From NCBI GenBank assembly GCA_029245395.1, contig JAQWPL010000008.1, forward strand, positions 1-64,000: a stretch of 64,000 nt of DNA, read 5' to 3'. Shown piece by piece: positions 27,434 to 37,356 of this stretch. This DNA comes from Gammaproteobacteria bacterium. GTDB lineage: Bacteria; Pseudomonadota; Gammaproteobacteria; Pseudomonadales; Pseudohongiellaceae. The notes below the pieces were generated by a model. That model saw only the letters and a list, made by a program, of their open reading frames with translations, had not been told where the DNA came from and made no database searches. The position numbers were made by a program, and so were the translations under genes. Position 1 is the first letter of the stretch. Every line of letters begins with the position of its first letter.

Positions 27434-27526
27434 ATGTCTTGGGCAAAGTGAGGATATTCACAGTTCTTCCCATACTATGTGGACTTAAGAGTACAGGGTG
27501 TTTATTCTATCTTGCCCATATATAGT

Positions 27527-27557
27527 GCAGATCTGCTATTTTCACGCAATTGCGTGA
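27527..27557. promoter_or_regulatory. Two palindromes upstream of oppA
   Basis: GCAGATCTGC (27527-27536) and TCACGCAATTGCGTGA (27542-27557) are perfect palindromes of 10 and 16 bases, five bases apart. They lie about 65 bases before the oppA start and near weak promoter-like elements (TTGCCC near 27512). They are likely regulator sites. Confidence 0.55.
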
Positions 27558-27622
27558 GTAATTTCTTCTAAGAACCAAGATCTAAACGCCAAATTGAACA
27601 GCATTTTCTGGATATATAAATT

Positions 27623-29248
27623 ATGAACTTCAACAATGCCCGACTTATCTTTATTTTTCTTTTGCTGCTGACAGGCTGTAGTGGTGGGGAGTCAGAATCC
27701 CGGGTTGATTCAGGTAACAGGGATGGGGTATTTCATTTTGGGAACCACGCTGAGCCCCAGGGGCTTGACCCTCATATTGTCACAGGCATCCCCGAGCATC
27801 ATATCCTGACGGCATTATTTGAAGGTCTGGTACTAAAGAATCCCTACACTCTGGATATTGAACCAGGTGTCGCAGAATCATGGGACATCAGTGCAGATGG
27901 TCTGACCTATACCTTTCGTTTACGAGAAAATACCAGTTGGAGTAATGGCGATGTATTGACTGCTGAAGACTTTCGCTGGTCCTGGCAGCGCGCTTTGTCA
28001 CCCATCCTGGGTAGTGAATACAGCTACATGTACTACCCCATTGAAAATGCAGAAGCCTACAATAGTGGTCAAATGTCTGACTTCAGCCAGGTAGGTGTTA
28101 CCGTGCTTGATGAGCATACCCTTCAGGTCAAACTGCATTCTCCTACGCCTTATTTTCTGCAATTGCTCGATCACTACAGCATGTTCCCGGTACACCGCGC
28201 CACGTTAGAAGCCTTTGGATCTGCTTCGGACAGGCTGACAGCATGGGCGCAGGAAGGAAATATCGTGACTAATGGCGCTTTTGTACTTACAGAGTGGCAA
28301 ATCAACTCTCATGTGCGGGTTGAGAAAAGCCCTCTGTACTGGGATGCAGAAGAGGTAGATCTAAAGGCCATCGTTTTTTACCCCACTGAAAATCTAGTCA
28401 CTGAAGAACGTATGTTCAGAGATAGGCAACTTCACCGCACAGCAGAAATTCCCCTGGACAAAATTTTCACCTACCAGCAGGAACAGCTAGAGGTGACAAA
28501 AATTGCGCCTTGGATTGGCTCCTATTTTTATATGTTTAATACCACCAGGGCGCCACTGAATGATGTCAGAGTTCGCAAAGCGCTGGCCATGTCGATTGAT
28601 CGGACACTTATAGCCGAAACCGTTACCCAGGGAGTGTACTCATCATCTACAGCCCTGGTGCCACCAGGGACGCTCGGTTACCAGCCGCCACAGCTTTTTA
28701 CCTACGATCCGGAAAAAGCTGTTGAGCTTCTTGCCGAAGCGGGTTACCCAAATGGGGATGGCTTTCCGGCTTTTGATTTTCTCTACAACACCAATGAAGA
28801 TCACAGAAAGATTGCAGTAGCCATCCAGCAGATGTGGATGAAAACCCTCAATATCACTGTCAATCTGGTCAACCAGGAATGGAAGGTCTACCTGGACTCA
28901 CACAACAACATGAATTATGACGTAGCCAGGCGTGGCTGGATTGGTGACTATGTGGATCCCTATACCTTTTTGGGTATGTATATAACCGATGGCGGCAATA
29001 ACAAAACCGGTTTTTCCAATGCCCGCTATGATGAAATCATCCTGCATGAAGCACCAGCGGAACTGGACAAGGACAAGCGCTTTGCCCTGTATTATGAAGC
29101 AGAAACTATCCTGCTGGAAAACATGCCAATCCTTCCTATCTTTACCTATCAGTTCAAGCATCTCTACCAAACCAGCGTCAAGGGAATGCCAAATAACATA
29201 ATGGACTACTACAACTATAAATACGTCTCACTGGATCCTGAAGGTTAA
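27623..29248 (+). CDS. oppA: Peptide ABC transporter substrate-binding lipoprotein (OppA-like)
   Basis: A 541-residue solute-binding protein of family 5 (SBP_bac_5) for oligopeptides. The signal peptide ends in a lipobox, LLTGC, with Cys19 as the lipidated residue. NHAEPQGLDPHIVTG and LTYTFRLRENTSWSNGD are typical of the OppA/MppA group; VRKALAMSIDR occurs near residue 320. It is the first gene of the opp operon: oppB starts 34 bases after its stop. Two palindromes upstream may control the operon. Confidence 0.92.
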   Translation: MNFNNARLIFIFLLLLTGCSGGESESRVDSGNRDGVFHFGNHAEPQGLDPHIVTGIPEHHILTALFEGLVLKNPYTLDIEPGVAESWDISADGLTYTFRLRENTSWSNGDVLTAEDFRWSWQRALSPILGSEYSYMYYPIENAEAYNSGQMSDFSQVGVTVLDEHTLQVKLHSPTPYFLQLLDHYSMFPVHRATLEAFGSASDRLTAWAQEGNIVTNGAFVLTEWQINSHVRVEKSPLYWDAEEVDLKAIVFYPTENLVTEERMFRDRQLHRTAEIPLDKIFTYQQEQLEVTKIAPWIGSYFYMFNTTRAPLNDVRVRKALAMSIDRTLIAETVTQGVYSSSTALVPPGTLGYQPPQLFTYDPEKAVELLAEAGYPNGDGFPAFDFLYNTNEDHRKIAVAIQQMWMKTLNITVNLVNQEWKVYLDSHNNMNYDVARRGWIGDYVDPYTFLGMYITDGGNNKTGFSNARYDEIILHEAPAELDKDKRFALYYEAETILLENMPILPIFTYQFKHLYQTSVKGMPNNIMDYYNYKYVSLDPEG

Positions 29249-29282
29249 AGGGTAAAGGCTATAGACTAGCAAGCTTCCTGCC

Positions 29283-30212
29283 ATGTGGCGTTTTATAGGT
29301 TTTCGATTCCTTCAGGCCATTCCGGTCATACTGGCAGTGATCACTGTCACATTTTTTCTTGTCAGGGCAGCTCCTGGCGGTCCTTTTGATCAGGAAAAAG
29401 CCGTCAGTGATCAGGTACGTGCGGCATTGGAAGCACGCTACCAGCTCGACCTGCCCATGCATGAACAATATTTTTCCTACCTGGAAGATTTGTTCAGGGG
29501 TGACATGGGGCCCTCTTTTTACTATCCCGGCCGCACTGTTAATGATCTGATTTTTCAGGGATTACCTATTACCGCAGAATTGGGCTTTTACGCCTTGGTG
29601 ATTGCTTTGGTGATTGGGTGTTTAGCTGGCGTGTTGGCTGCGCTTAAACCGAATACTGCCCAGGATTATGTGCCCATGAGTGTGGCCATGATCGGCATCT
29701 GCATGCCTTCCTTTTTGCTAGGTCCTTTGCTGGTGCTTATTTTTGGCATTTGGCTGGATCTGTTGCCTGTGTCGGGCTGGGGCAATTCAGCAGGAGATAA
29801 AATACTGCCCAGCATTACCCTGGGTGCCATGACCGCTGCCTATATAGCGCGTTTAAGTCGCTCCGGGATGCTTGAGGTACTTAATCAGGATTACATGCGC
29901 ACTGCCAGGGCAAAAGGACTGCCTGAATACGTGGTTGTTATTAAGCATGCCCTCAGGGGTGGATTGTTACCAGTGGTCAGCTATCTAGGGCCGGCTTTCG
30001 CCGCACTGCTCAGCGGCTCTTTTGTGGTCGAAACAGTGTTCCAGATTCCAGGGCTTGGACGCTTTTATATCCAGGCGGCATTCAATCGGGATTACACAAT
30101 GATTCTGGGGACAACGGTTTTTCTTTCAACACTCATCGTATTTTTCAATTTGCTTTCGGACATTGTCGCTGCCTGGCTGAACCCCAGATTGCGTTATCAA
30201 TTCAGGAAATGA
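29283..30212 (+). CDS. oppB: Oligopeptide ABC transporter permease OppB
   Basis: A 309-residue inner-membrane permease with about six helices. The BPD_transp_1 EAA loop is visible as DYMRTARAKGLPEYVVVIKH, which contacts the ATPase. The N-terminal FRFLQAIPVILAVITVTFFL followed by RAAPGGPFD is typical of OppB. The C-terminal GLGRFYIQAAFNRDY is also conserved. It overlaps nothing but ends one base before oppC. Confidence 0.95.
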   Translation: MWRFIGFRFLQAIPVILAVITVTFFLVRAAPGGPFDQEKAVSDQVRAALEARYQLDLPMHEQYFSYLEDLFRGDMGPSFYYPGRTVNDLIFQGLPITAELGFYALVIALVIGCLAGVLAALKPNTAQDYVPMSVAMIGICMPSFLLGPLLVLIFGIWLDLLPVSGWGNSAGDKILPSITLGAMTAAYIARLSRSGMLEVLNQDYMRTARAKGLPEYVVVIKHALRGGLLPVVSYLGPAFAALLSGSFVVETVFQIPGLGRFYIQAAFNRDYTMILGTTVFLSTLIVFFNLLSDIVAAWLNPRLRYQFRK

Positions 30213-30213
30213 C

Positions 30214-31116
30214 ATGACAAGCGAAAGTGGCAGCATTGGGAGCATAAATACTGCATTGGAAATGCCAAGGGGGACTTCGCTCTGGGAGGATGGCTGGCAC
30301 AGGTTGCGCAAGAACAAGCTGGCCATGTTCGGGTTCTTTTATCTGCTTCTGCTGATTTTGATCTGTTTGGTAACACCCTGGATTGCCCCTTACGGCTATG
30401 AAGAACAGAATCTTCGACTGGGGGCGGTTCCTCCCACTGCAGAACATTGGTTAGGCACAGATACTTTCGGCAGGGACATGCTGACACGTATTCTGTACGG
30501 CGGCAGGATTTCTCTGATGGTTGGCTTTATTGCCACGGCTGTAGCGCTGGTAATAGGGGTAACGTATGGTGCTATCGCTGGCTATGCCGGTGGCAAAATC
30601 GACAATGCGATGATGCGGCTGGTAGATATCTTTTACGCCTTGCCTTATATGATTTTCATCATCCTGTTAATGGTTGTTTTTGGACGTAATTTACTGCTGT
30701 TATTTCTGGCTATCGGCGCCGTGGAATGGCTGGTAATGGCACGCATTGTTCGGGGACAAATACAGTCTCTGCGTCAGCAGGAATATGTGGAAGCAGCTAT
30801 TTCCCTGGGATTGTCGCCACTGACGATTATCTTCAAGCATCTGATGCCCAATGCCCTGGGCCCGGTCATTGTGTATACAACCCTTACCATTCCCAACGTC
30901 ATGCTCCTGGAAGCCTTTCTGAGCTTTTTGGGCCTTGGCATACAACCACCCCAATCCTCATGGGGCGTGTTGATCTCTTATGGCGTCGAGACCATGGAAG
31001 AATATCCCTGGTTACTGATATTTCCTGGCCTGGCTCTGACGACTACTTTGTTTGCGCTGAATTTTCTGGGTGACGGTTTGCGTGATGCTCTGGATCCCAA
31101 GGCCTCCAGGGATTAA
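30214..31116 (+). CDS. oppC: Oligopeptide ABC transporter permease OppC
   Basis: A 300-residue permease with an N-terminal cytoplasmic segment, a first helix (about residues 38-58) and five further helices. HWLGTDTFGRDMLTRILYGG is the usual OppC periplasmic motif and EYVEAAISLGLSPLTIIFKH the EAA loop. AGGA in the end of oppB serves as ribosome-binding site for the ATG at 30214. The ATPase gene follows after 15 bases. Confidence 0.95.
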   Translation: MTSESGSIGSINTALEMPRGTSLWEDGWHRLRKNKLAMFGFFYLLLLILICLVTPWIAPYGYEEQNLRLGAVPPTAEHWLGTDTFGRDMLTRILYGGRISLMVGFIATAVALVIGVTYGAIAGYAGGKIDNAMMRLVDIFYALPYMIFIILLMVVFGRNLLLLFLAIGAVEWLVMARIVRGQIQSLRQQEYVEAAISLGLSPLTIIFKHLMPNALGPVIVYTTLTIPNVMLLEAFLSFLGLGIQPPQSSWGVLISYGVETMEEYPWLLIFPGLALTTTLFALNFLGDGLRDALDPKASRD

Positions 31117-31131
31117 GGGGGAGTTCGTTTA

Positions 31132-32760
31132 ATGAAATTACTCCAGGTACAGGACTTAGCCGTTCATTTTCACACCCGCAACGGCATTGTTGAGGCCGTC
31201 AATGGCGTCAGCTTCGATGTGGAGGCGGGAAAAACCTTTGCCATCATCGGCGAATCAGGCTCGGGGAAATCTGTGGCTTGTTACAGCATGCTGGGACTGG
31301 TCCCCATGCCGCCGGGAAGAATTGAAAGTGGCAAAGTACTTTTCCAGGAGCAGGACTTGCTGGGATTGTCTGAAAGGGCATTGCGTAAAGTCAGGGGCAA
31401 AGGAATAAGTATTATCTTTCAGGATCCCATGACCTCCCTGAACCCCTACCTGAAAATTGGTGACCAACTGACAGAGCCACTGCGTCAGCATTTCGGCATG
31501 GACAAAAAAACAGCCTGGCAAAAGGGGACTGAAATACTGGAAGAAGTGGGGATTCAAAATGCTGCTGCGCGCATGAATGCCTGGCCTTTTGAATTTTCCG
31601 GCGGTATGCGCCAAAGAGTGGTCATTGCCATGGCATTGGTTACCGAGCCGGAAATTATTATTGCCGACGAACCAACAACCGCTTTAGACGTAACAGTACA
31701 GGCACAAATTCTACGCTTGTTAAAAGAGCTTCAGCAAAGGCGAAATATTGGCGTGATTTTTATCAGCCATGACTTAAGTGTTGTGTCAGACATCGCTGAC
31801 GAAATTGCTGTTATGCAAAACGGCAAGTTTGTGGAGCAGGGGGACAGGGAAGCTATCTTCAGGAATCCTCAGCATGACTACACAAAGATGCTACTCGCTG
31901 CTGTACCTGCTACACAGAAAAAGTCGGACATAGTAGACGCTGCGCCACTGGTATCCCTGTCGAATCTGGTTGTGGAATTCCCAGGTGGAAAAGGGCAGGA
32001 AAAAATCAGAGCAGTGGATAATGTCACTCTGGAGATAAAACCCCAGGAAATTCTCGGCCTGGTTGGAGAATCAGGATCCGGTAAATCCACATTGGGTAGA
32101 GCGGTATTACGTCTCCTGACACCGACATCAGGGCAGGTGGTATTTGAAGAGCAGGATATCAGTGAGTATTCCCGGTCCCAAATGAAACCGCTGCGGCGAC
32201 GTATGCAGATGATTTTCCAGGATCCCTATTCCAGTCTTAACCCACGGATGACAGTGTATGACACGTTAGCTGAACCCTTGTTACTGCATAAAATTTGTAA
32301 CAGAAAAACGCTCGATGCAGAAGTTTTTGCGCTTATGGATTCAGTTGGCTTGTCCCGTGAAAGCGTCTTGCGCTACCCCCATGAATTTTCTGGAGGGCAA
32401 CGCCAGCGTATTGCCATAGGCAGGGCAATTTCCACAAAACCTTCATTTATTGTGGCTGATGAGCCGGTATCCGCCCTGGATGTCACCATTCAATCTCAAA
32501 TTCTTGATTTGCTACTGGATCTTGTTAACCGCTTTGATTTGACCATGCTGTTTATATCCCATGACCTTGGTGTAGTGAGATATTTGTCAGACCGGATAGT
32601 GGTTATGAAAGACGGAATATTGGTGGAGTCTGGGTCTGTAGAAGCCGTCTTCGAGCATCCCACTGAAGATTACACACGTGCCTTGCTGGATGCGATTCCA
32701 GGCAAGCGATTGTTTCTGGACGACGCTGCGGAGTCTATGGAGGAAGGGACCATTACGTGA
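31132..32760 (+). CDS. Fused two-domain oligopeptide ABC transporter ATPase (OppD-OppF type)
   Basis: A 542-residue protein with two complete ABC ATPase domains in one chain, as in YejF. Domain 1 has Walker A GESGSGKS (about residues 41-48), signature FSGGMRQRV and Walker [12 protein letters not shown]; domain 2 (from about 270) has [18 protein letters not shown] and [12 protein letters not shown] heptapeptide-type OppD/F C-terminal segment follows each ([20 protein letters not shown]). GGGGGAG precedes the ATG. It completes the operon, so no separate oppD and oppF are needed. Confidence 0.94.
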   Translation: MKLLQVQDLAVHFHTRNGIVEAVNGVSFDVEAGKTFAIIGESGSGKSVACYSMLGLVPMPPGRIESGKVLFQEQDLLGLSERALRKVRGKGISIIFQDPMTSLNPYLKIGDQLTEPLRQHFGMDKKTAWQKGTEILEEVGIQNAAARMNAWPFEFSGGMRQRVVIAMALVTEPEIIIADEPTTALDVTVQAQILRLLKELQQRRNIGVIFISHDLSVVSDIADEIAVMQNGKFVEQGDREAIFRNPQHDYTKMLLAAVPATQKKSDIVDAAPLVSLSNLVVEFPGGKGQEKIRAVDNVTLEIKPQEILGLVGESGSGKSTLGRAVLRLLTPTSGQVVFEEQDISEYSRSQMKPLRRRMQMIFQDPYSSLNPRMTVYDTLAEPLLLHKICNRKTLDAEVFALMDSVGLSRESVLRYPHEFSGGQRQRIAIGRAISTKPSFIVADEPVSALDVTIQSQILDLLLDLVNRFDLTMLFISHDLGVVRYLSDRIVVMKDGILVESGSVEAVFEHPTEDYTRALLDAIPGKRLFLDDAAESMEEGTIT

Positions 32761-32803
32761 ACCTGTACAGAGGTAAATATTCGTTAGTGCAAGTTAGCAG
32801 AGA

Positions 32804-33583
32804 TTAAAAAGTATCTTTCCAACCCCGTATAGCCGCAAATACTTCCACAGGCTCTTTTATCATCCTGCCAATCTGCCGGCTGGCTGCGGCAACAATTTCC
32901 TCTTCGCTGCAACGCAGAAAAGGATTTGTCGACAGTTCTACGCCAATACTTGTAGGGACTGTGGGAATGTCCTGATCCCGTTTAGTTTGTTCCCTGCGAA
33001 TTCTGTCAGCCAGTGTTGCATTGTCCGGTGAAACGGCCTTGGCAAAGGCCAGATTTGCCAGTGTGTATTCATGGGCGCAATAAACCTTGCTGGCTGGAGC
33101 CAACTCTGCCAGTTTCTGTAGCGAGGCGTGCATCATGCTATGAGTTCCTTCAAAAACCCGTCCGCAGCCTGCAGCAAAAAGAGTATCTCCACAAAAGAGA
33201 ACAGGTTCATCCTCAGTGCTATCTGCATAATAGGCAATGTGGTCAAGAGTATGCCCGGGAATTTCATAGACTCGAAAAGATTCACCGAGCACTTCAATAG
33301 AATCGCCTTCTGATAAGGTGTGAGTCACTGCCGGGATATTAGCTGAGGCTGGTCCATAGACCGGAACATCATAGTCTTGAATCAATCGCTGAATTCCACC
33401 AGTGTGGTCCGCATGGTGATGGGTAATCAGGATGACAGCAAGGTTCAGTCCATTGTCTTGTAAATGCCTGAGGACAGGCTCGGCATCACCAGGGTCGACG
33501 ATTCCACAATCCCTGCTCTCGGGTTGACGGAACAACCAAAGATAGTTGTCATTGAAAGCCTTGATGGGTGTTACTTCAAGCAT
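32804..33583 (-). CDS. gloB: Hydroxyacylglutathione hydrolase (glyoxalase II)
   Basis: Hydrolyses S-lactoylglutathione to lactate and glutathione, the second glyoxalase step. The 259-residue metallo-beta-lactamase fold protein has the THHHADHTGG metal motif (about residues 54-63), FCGDTLFAAGCGR, and the C-terminal HAGH-type domain with NPFLR. EYTLANLAFA carries the conserved His (VYCAHEY). It is transcribed away from the methyltransferase-rnhA-dnaQ genes, the arrangement seen in pseudomonads. Confidence 0.95.
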   Translation of the reverse strand: MLEVTPIKAFNDNYLWLFRQPESRDCGIVDPGDAEPVLRHLQDNGLNLAVILITHHHADHTGGIQRLIQDYDVPVYGPASANIPAVTHTLSEGDSIEVLGESFRVYEIPGHTLDHIAYYADSTEDEPVLFCGDTLFAAGCGRVFEGTHSMMHASLQKLAELAPASKVYCAHEYTLANLAFAKAVSPDNATLADRIRREQTKRDQDIPTVPTSIGVELSTNPFLRCSEEEIVAAASRQIGRMIKEPVEVFAAIRGWKDTF

Positions 33584-33745
33584 GATTGACTCCGGAAAAT
33601 ATCAAATCAGGGCGCTTGTCAGGCAGCGATCAATAGCAAAGTAATCCAGCAAATCCAATGTCTGGGCTATATCGCATGAGCTTCATGACTCAGGTATGAT
33701 ACAAAAATTCCAACGTGTATGTTGGTAGTCTACCTGGTAATTGTC

Positions 33746-34537
33746 ATGTTCTGGAAAAGCGACAGGGATAATCTGGATAGCCCTGGTTTCTATTCATCCA
33801 TGAGCGACTGGTACAACACACCGCTCGGCGAAAGTCTCTTACATTCCGAACAAGCACTGCTGGAAGAATACCTGCCCCGGTATTTTGGTTACCACTTGCT
33901 GCAAATCGGTTGTGCCAATCTGCCAATATTTAATAACAGTCCTGTTGGGCATAAGTTTTCTTTAACCCATGACACTAAATCCCGAGAACATGGCTTGGTA
34001 GCCAAAGGCGAAGCTATCCCGCTGATCAGTGAATCAGTTGATCTTGTCGTGCTGCATCACGCTCTGGATTTTTCGGCTTTCCAGCATCAGTTGCTCAGGG
34101 AAGTTTCGCGCGTCCTGATTGCAGGAGGCAGTGTTGTTATCATTGGTTTCAACCCAATCAGTAGCTGGGGCATCAGAACTGGATTTCCTGGACCAAAGAA
34201 ACACCCTTGGCAGGGTAAGTTGCTAAGTATCAACCGCGTTACTGACTGGCTTAAACTGCTGGATTTTCAAGTCGAACAGGTCCGTTACGGCGCCTATGCG
34301 CTGCCAATAAATTCCCCCCGTGTGATCCGCTATTCCGGAATGCTGGATAAAATTGCCACTCGACTGAATTGGCCAACTGGAGGAGCCTATATGATTACTG
34401 CAAAAAAACAGGTTTTACCTTTGACCCCGATACAGACCTCATGGCGTGGCCTTGCCAGTGCTCATGTGGGTATGCCAATCGCTGAAAACATTACGCGGGT
34501 GTCCAGAGATATCCCGTCAGCCAATAACGAAGAGTAA
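33746..34537 (+). CDS. Class I SAM-dependent methyltransferase domain protein
   Basis: A protein of about 263 residues with a methyltransferase-type Rossmann fold: YHLLQIGCANLP replaces the usual GxGxG loop, and SVDLVVLHHALDF, LREVSRVLIAGGSVVIIGFNP follow in the order expected of Methyltransf_11. A conserved gene of this kind lies between gloB and rnhA in many gammaproteobacteria; the substrate is not known. A TATGAT -10-like element at 33695-33700 makes the ATG at 33746 more likely than the one at 33719, which would leave almost no leader. rnhA follows after 22 bases. Confidence 0.8.
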   Translation: MFWKSDRDNLDSPGFYSSMSDWYNTPLGESLLHSEQALLEEYLPRYFGYHLLQIGCANLPIFNNSPVGHKFSLTHDTKSREHGLVAKGEAIPLISESVDLVVLHHALDFSAFQHQLLREVSRVLIAGGSVVIIGFNPISSWGIRTGFPGPKKHPWQGKLLSINRVTDWLKLLDFQVEQVRYGAYALPINSPRVIRYSGMLDKIATRLNWPTGGAYMITAKKQVLPLTPIQTSWRGLASAHVGMPIAENITRVSRDIPSANNEE

Positions 34538-34559
34538 TAGCAGGTAATAGAAGAGCAGT

Positions 34560-34997
34560 ATGGCTGAACATATCACGATTTATACAGATGGTGCCTGTCG
34601 GGGTAATCCCGGGCCTGGTGGCTGGGGTGCTGTGCTGAAACATGGGAGCAAGGAAAAGACCCTGCATGGTGGGGAGGAAGCCACTACGAATAACCGGATG
34701 GAACTTACAGCGGTGATCAAAGCTCTGGAATGCTTGAAAGGGAACAAATGGCCGATTGAAATTACTACAGACTCCAAATATGTACTGCAGGGGATTACAG
34801 AATGGATCGAAGGATGGAAGCGCAAAGGATGGCGCAATGCAAGCAAAAAACCGGTGATGAATGCTGACCTCTGGATGCAACTGGATGAATTGGTCCAGCA
34901 ATTCGAGATTAGCTGGCACTGGGTCAAGGGGCACAGTGGTCACCCGGGAAACGAACAGGCAGATGAACTGGCAAACCGTGGTATTGATGAACTTTGA
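34560..34997 (+). CDS. rnhA: Ribonuclease HI
   Basis: Cleaves the RNA strand of RNA-DNA hybrids. The 145-residue protein has the DEDD catalytic set: Asp10 in [17 protein letters not shown], Glu48 in [12 protein letters not shown], Asp70 in TTDSKYV and Asp134 near the C-terminus in [24 protein letters not shown] is the usual His loop. The stop codon lies in a 13-base tandem repeat that runs into the gap before dnaQ. Confidence 0.97.
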   Translation: MAEHITIYTDGACRGNPGPGGWGAVLKHGSKEKTLHGGEEATTNNRMELTAVIKALECLKGNKWPIEITTDSKYVLQGITEWIEGWKRKGWRNASKKPVMNADLWMQLDELVQQFEISWHWVKGHSGHPGNEQADELANRGIDEL

Positions 34998-35024
34998 AGA
35001 TGAACTTTGAAGATGAACTATGAA
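34986..35024 (+). repeat. 13-base tandem repeat at the end of rnhA
   Basis: GATGAACTTTGAA occurs at 34986 and 34999, and a third copy with one change starts at 35012. The rnhA stop TGA is inside the first copy. The repeat looks like recent slippage duplication. Confidence 0.85.
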
Positions 35025-35045
35025 AAAGGGCCCTAAAAGCAGCGT

Positions 35046-35753
35046 ATGAGACAAATTGTACTGGACACCGAAACAACCGGACTTGATCCGGCCCAAGGCC
35101 ACAAAATCATCGAAATAGGGTGTGTGGAGTTGTTGAACCGAAAACTAACGGGCAATCATTTTCATGTGTATATCAACCCGCAACGGGAAATTGAAGCAGC
35201 GGCACTTGAAGTGCACGGCATAACCACGGAGTTTCTGGCTGACAAGCCCTTGTTTGCAGAAGTTGCTGAGAGTTTCGTCGACTTTGTGCAAGGGGCGGAA
35301 CTTATTATTCATAATGCCCCCTTCGATACAGGCTTTCTTGATTCTGAGCTGGCTGCCCTGAAAAATGACTACAAGCCCGTCGCGGTATACTGCGCTGTGC
35401 TGGATTCTTTGGTCATGGCCAGGAAAAAGCACCCAGGTCAGAAAAACAACCTGGATGCCCTGTGCAAGCGCTATATGGTAGATAACACGCAACGTGAACT
35501 CCATGGGGCGTTGCTGGATGCTGAAATCCTTGCAGATGTGTATCTGATGATGACAGGGGGGCAATCCAGCTTTTCTTTAGGCTATGAAGAAGGCGGACAA
35601 CATGATGGAGAAGGGGGTTTGGCGCGGCTTTCAGACGACAGGCCGGCTCTGAAAATCATCCGTGCGACCGATGAAGAAATGGGTAACCATGAGGCCAGGC
35701 TTAAAGAAATTGATGAGTCTGCCGATAATGGATGCATGTGGTTAAAAATATAA
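35046..35753 (+). CDS. dnaQ: DNA polymerase III epsilon subunit (3'-5' proofreading exonuclease)
   Basis: A 235-residue DEDDh exonuclease. Exo I is LDTETTGLDP (about residues 6-15), Exo II IIHNAPFDTGFLD (about 97-109) and Exo III the His-containing ELHGALLDAEILADVY (about 158-173). A polymerase-alpha binding tail with hydrophobic residues follows after a Gly-rich linker. The rnhA-dnaQ neighbourhood is a strongly conserved feature of gammaproteobacteria, though in E. coli the genes are divergent. Confidence 0.97.
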   Translation: MRQIVLDTETTGLDPAQGHKIIEIGCVELLNRKLTGNHFHVYINPQREIEAAALEVHGITTEFLADKPLFAEVAESFVDFVQGAELIIHNAPFDTGFLDSELAALKNDYKPVAVYCAVLDSLVMARKKHPGQKNNLDALCKRYMVDNTQRELHGALLDAEILADVYLMMTGGQSSFSLGYEEGGQHDGEGGLARLSDDRPALKIIRATDEEMGNHEARLKEIDESADNGCMWLKI

Positions 35754-35774
35754 GAGTAGAACCTCCGGTATTTC

Positions 35775-35804
35775 TTGAAGTAGTCAATTACACCGACATA
35801 TAAT
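35775..35804 (+). promoter_or_regulatory. Sigma-70-type promoter of the NhaD-like gene
   Basis: TTGAAG (35775-35780) and a perfect TATAAT (35799-35804) are separated by 18 bases. The transcript would begin near 35811, giving a leader of about 58 bases to the ATG at 35869. Confidence 0.7.
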
Positions 35805-35868
35805 CCCAAGCTTTTGAGTCCTACAACTCTTTGTATTTCAATCACTAATAATTAGATAAGGAATCTCT

Positions 35869-37236
35869 ATGGAAGTGCTCGAAATGGATACCCCGATGTT
35901 GGTATCTGGCGTTATTCTGGTTTTTACCTTCATTGGTATTTTTACTGAAGGCGTCCATGGTTTTCACCGTGGAAAATTCGCTCTTGGCGGCGCTGGTGCC
36001 ATGGTGCTGGCTGGTCAGTACTTCGGATTTTACAACCCTGATCTTGCCATCGAAGCTATCGACTGGAATGTGATTTTCCTGCTTGGTGCAATGATGACAA
36101 TAGTTGCCATCATGATTCCTACTGGCGGGTTCCAGATGCTGGCCTACAAGATAGCCGATTTCAGCAAAGGCCGGTTATTCCTATTGATGGCCCTTATGGG
36201 CACTTTGGTTACTGTGTTGTCGTTATTGTTGGATAACGTAACCACAGTGGTAATTTTTGGACCGCTGATAATCCTTATCGCCCGCTCCATGGAAGTAAAT
36301 CCGATACCTTATCTTCTGGCTGCTGCTTTGCTGTCAGACACCGGTGGTGTGGCCACTTTAGTGGGAGACCCTCCAAACCTGATGATAGGTTCTGCAGCTG
36401 GAATTGGATTCAATACTTTCTTCTATCACATGGGCGGCATCGTATTCGTAGCCTGGGTCGCCACACTTATTGCTCTCAAATTCATTTTCAAGAAAGAACT
36501 TGCAGAAAAGCCTGTTCTGAGAGATTTCAGTCAGCAGGAAGAATTGCATGATCCCTATACCTGGAAAGTAGCTCTTATAGTACTGGGCGTTATGGTGGTT
36601 GGTTTTATTTTGCATAGGCAAATGCATTGGGAAGCCTGGTTCGTTGCTGGAATGGGCCTGACACTTCTGGTTTTCTTCGGCAAGGAAGTGGATATGGATG
36701 AACATTTTGCTGATGTCGAATTAACGTTGTTAATGTTTTTCATGGCCTTGTTCATCATTGTTGGCGGGGTTGAAAATAGTAAGTTCCTTGAGTATATCGG
36801 CCAGTTTATCTTGCCATATGTTCAGCAAGACCTGTTAACAGCTTGTATTTTGTTGATGTGGGTAGCGGCCTTTCTATCCGCCTTTATTGACAATATTCCG
36901 TTCACGGCAGCGATGATTCCCGTTATCCTTGGATTGGAACAGCAAGGTGTAAATACGAACGCACTCTGGTGGGCGCTGGCAGCTGGCGTGGGCATGGGTG
37001 GTAATGGCAGCCATCTGGGCTCAACAGCCAATGTCTTTATTGTGACTATTTCAGAAAAGCTGGCGAAAGACGAAGGCAGGCCTGAACTGGCAATTACACC
37101 AGGGATGTGGATCAAAAAAGGCTCACCGATCATGATACTGACGCTTACTATCTGTTCTATCATCATGACACTCTTCTTTGATTTCTATAGCAATCCCGAT
37201 GCGGCTATCGGAATTGTAGAAGCAGTAGTCGAATAA
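35869..37236 (+). CDS. nhaD: NhaD-like sodium:proton antiporter (ArsB/NhaD superfamily)
   Basis: A 455-residue inner-membrane protein with about 12 helices and the ion-transporter duplication. LLDNVTTVVIFGPLIIL and FIDNIPFTAAMIPVI are the paired Asp-Asn motifs of the two halves; DTGGVATLVGDPPN and GMGGNGSHLGSTAN are the matching hairpins of the NhaD group. It would export Na+ or Li+ for H+ at alkaline pH. AAGGA lies before the ATG. A monocistronic unit: its own promoter in front and a strong hairpin after it. SLC13-type carboxylate transport is a less likely alternative. Confidence 0.88.
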   Translation: MEVLEMDTPMLVSGVILVFTFIGIFTEGVHGFHRGKFALGGAGAMVLAGQYFGFYNPDLAIEAIDWNVIFLLGAMMTIVAIMIPTGGFQMLAYKIADFSKGRLFLLMALMGTLVTVLSLLLDNVTTVVIFGPLIILIARSMEVNPIPYLLAAALLSDTGGVATLVGDPPNLMIGSAAGIGFNTFFYHMGGIVFVAWVATLIALKFIFKKELAEKPVLRDFSQQEELHDPYTWKVALIVLGVMVVGFILHRQMHWEAWFVAGMGLTLLVFFGKEVDMDEHFADVELTLLMFFMALFIIVGGVENSKFLEYIGQFILPYVQQDLLTACILLMWVAAFLSAFIDNIPFTAAMIPVILGLEQQGVNTNALWWALAAGVGMGGNGSHLGSTANVFIVTISEKLAKDEGRPELAITPGMWIKKGSPIMILTLTICSIIMTLFFDFYSNPDAAIGIVEAVVE

Positions 37237-37246
37237 ATTTCCCAAT

Positions 37247-37279
37247 ATAAGGGGCCAGTCTGTAAGGCTGGCCCCTTAT
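37247..37279 (+). terminator. Hairpin terminator after the NhaD-like gene
   Basis: ATAAGGGGCCAG (37247-37258) and CTGGCCCCTTAT (37268-37279) form a perfect 12-pair stem with a nine-base loop, followed by ATCTTC. The AT ends of the stem would serve as the U tract. Confidence 0.8.
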
Positions 37280-37356
37280 ATCTTCAAAACTGCCCACTTT
37301 TGTTTTCCCCACAAACAGGGCAAAATCCCTGAACCAGTTTAATCGGAGTCATTATC

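Noticed and set aside
35811-35868. Sodium or lithium riboswitch before the NhaD-like gene
   Set aside because: The leader is only about 58 bases and shows no recognisable structure.
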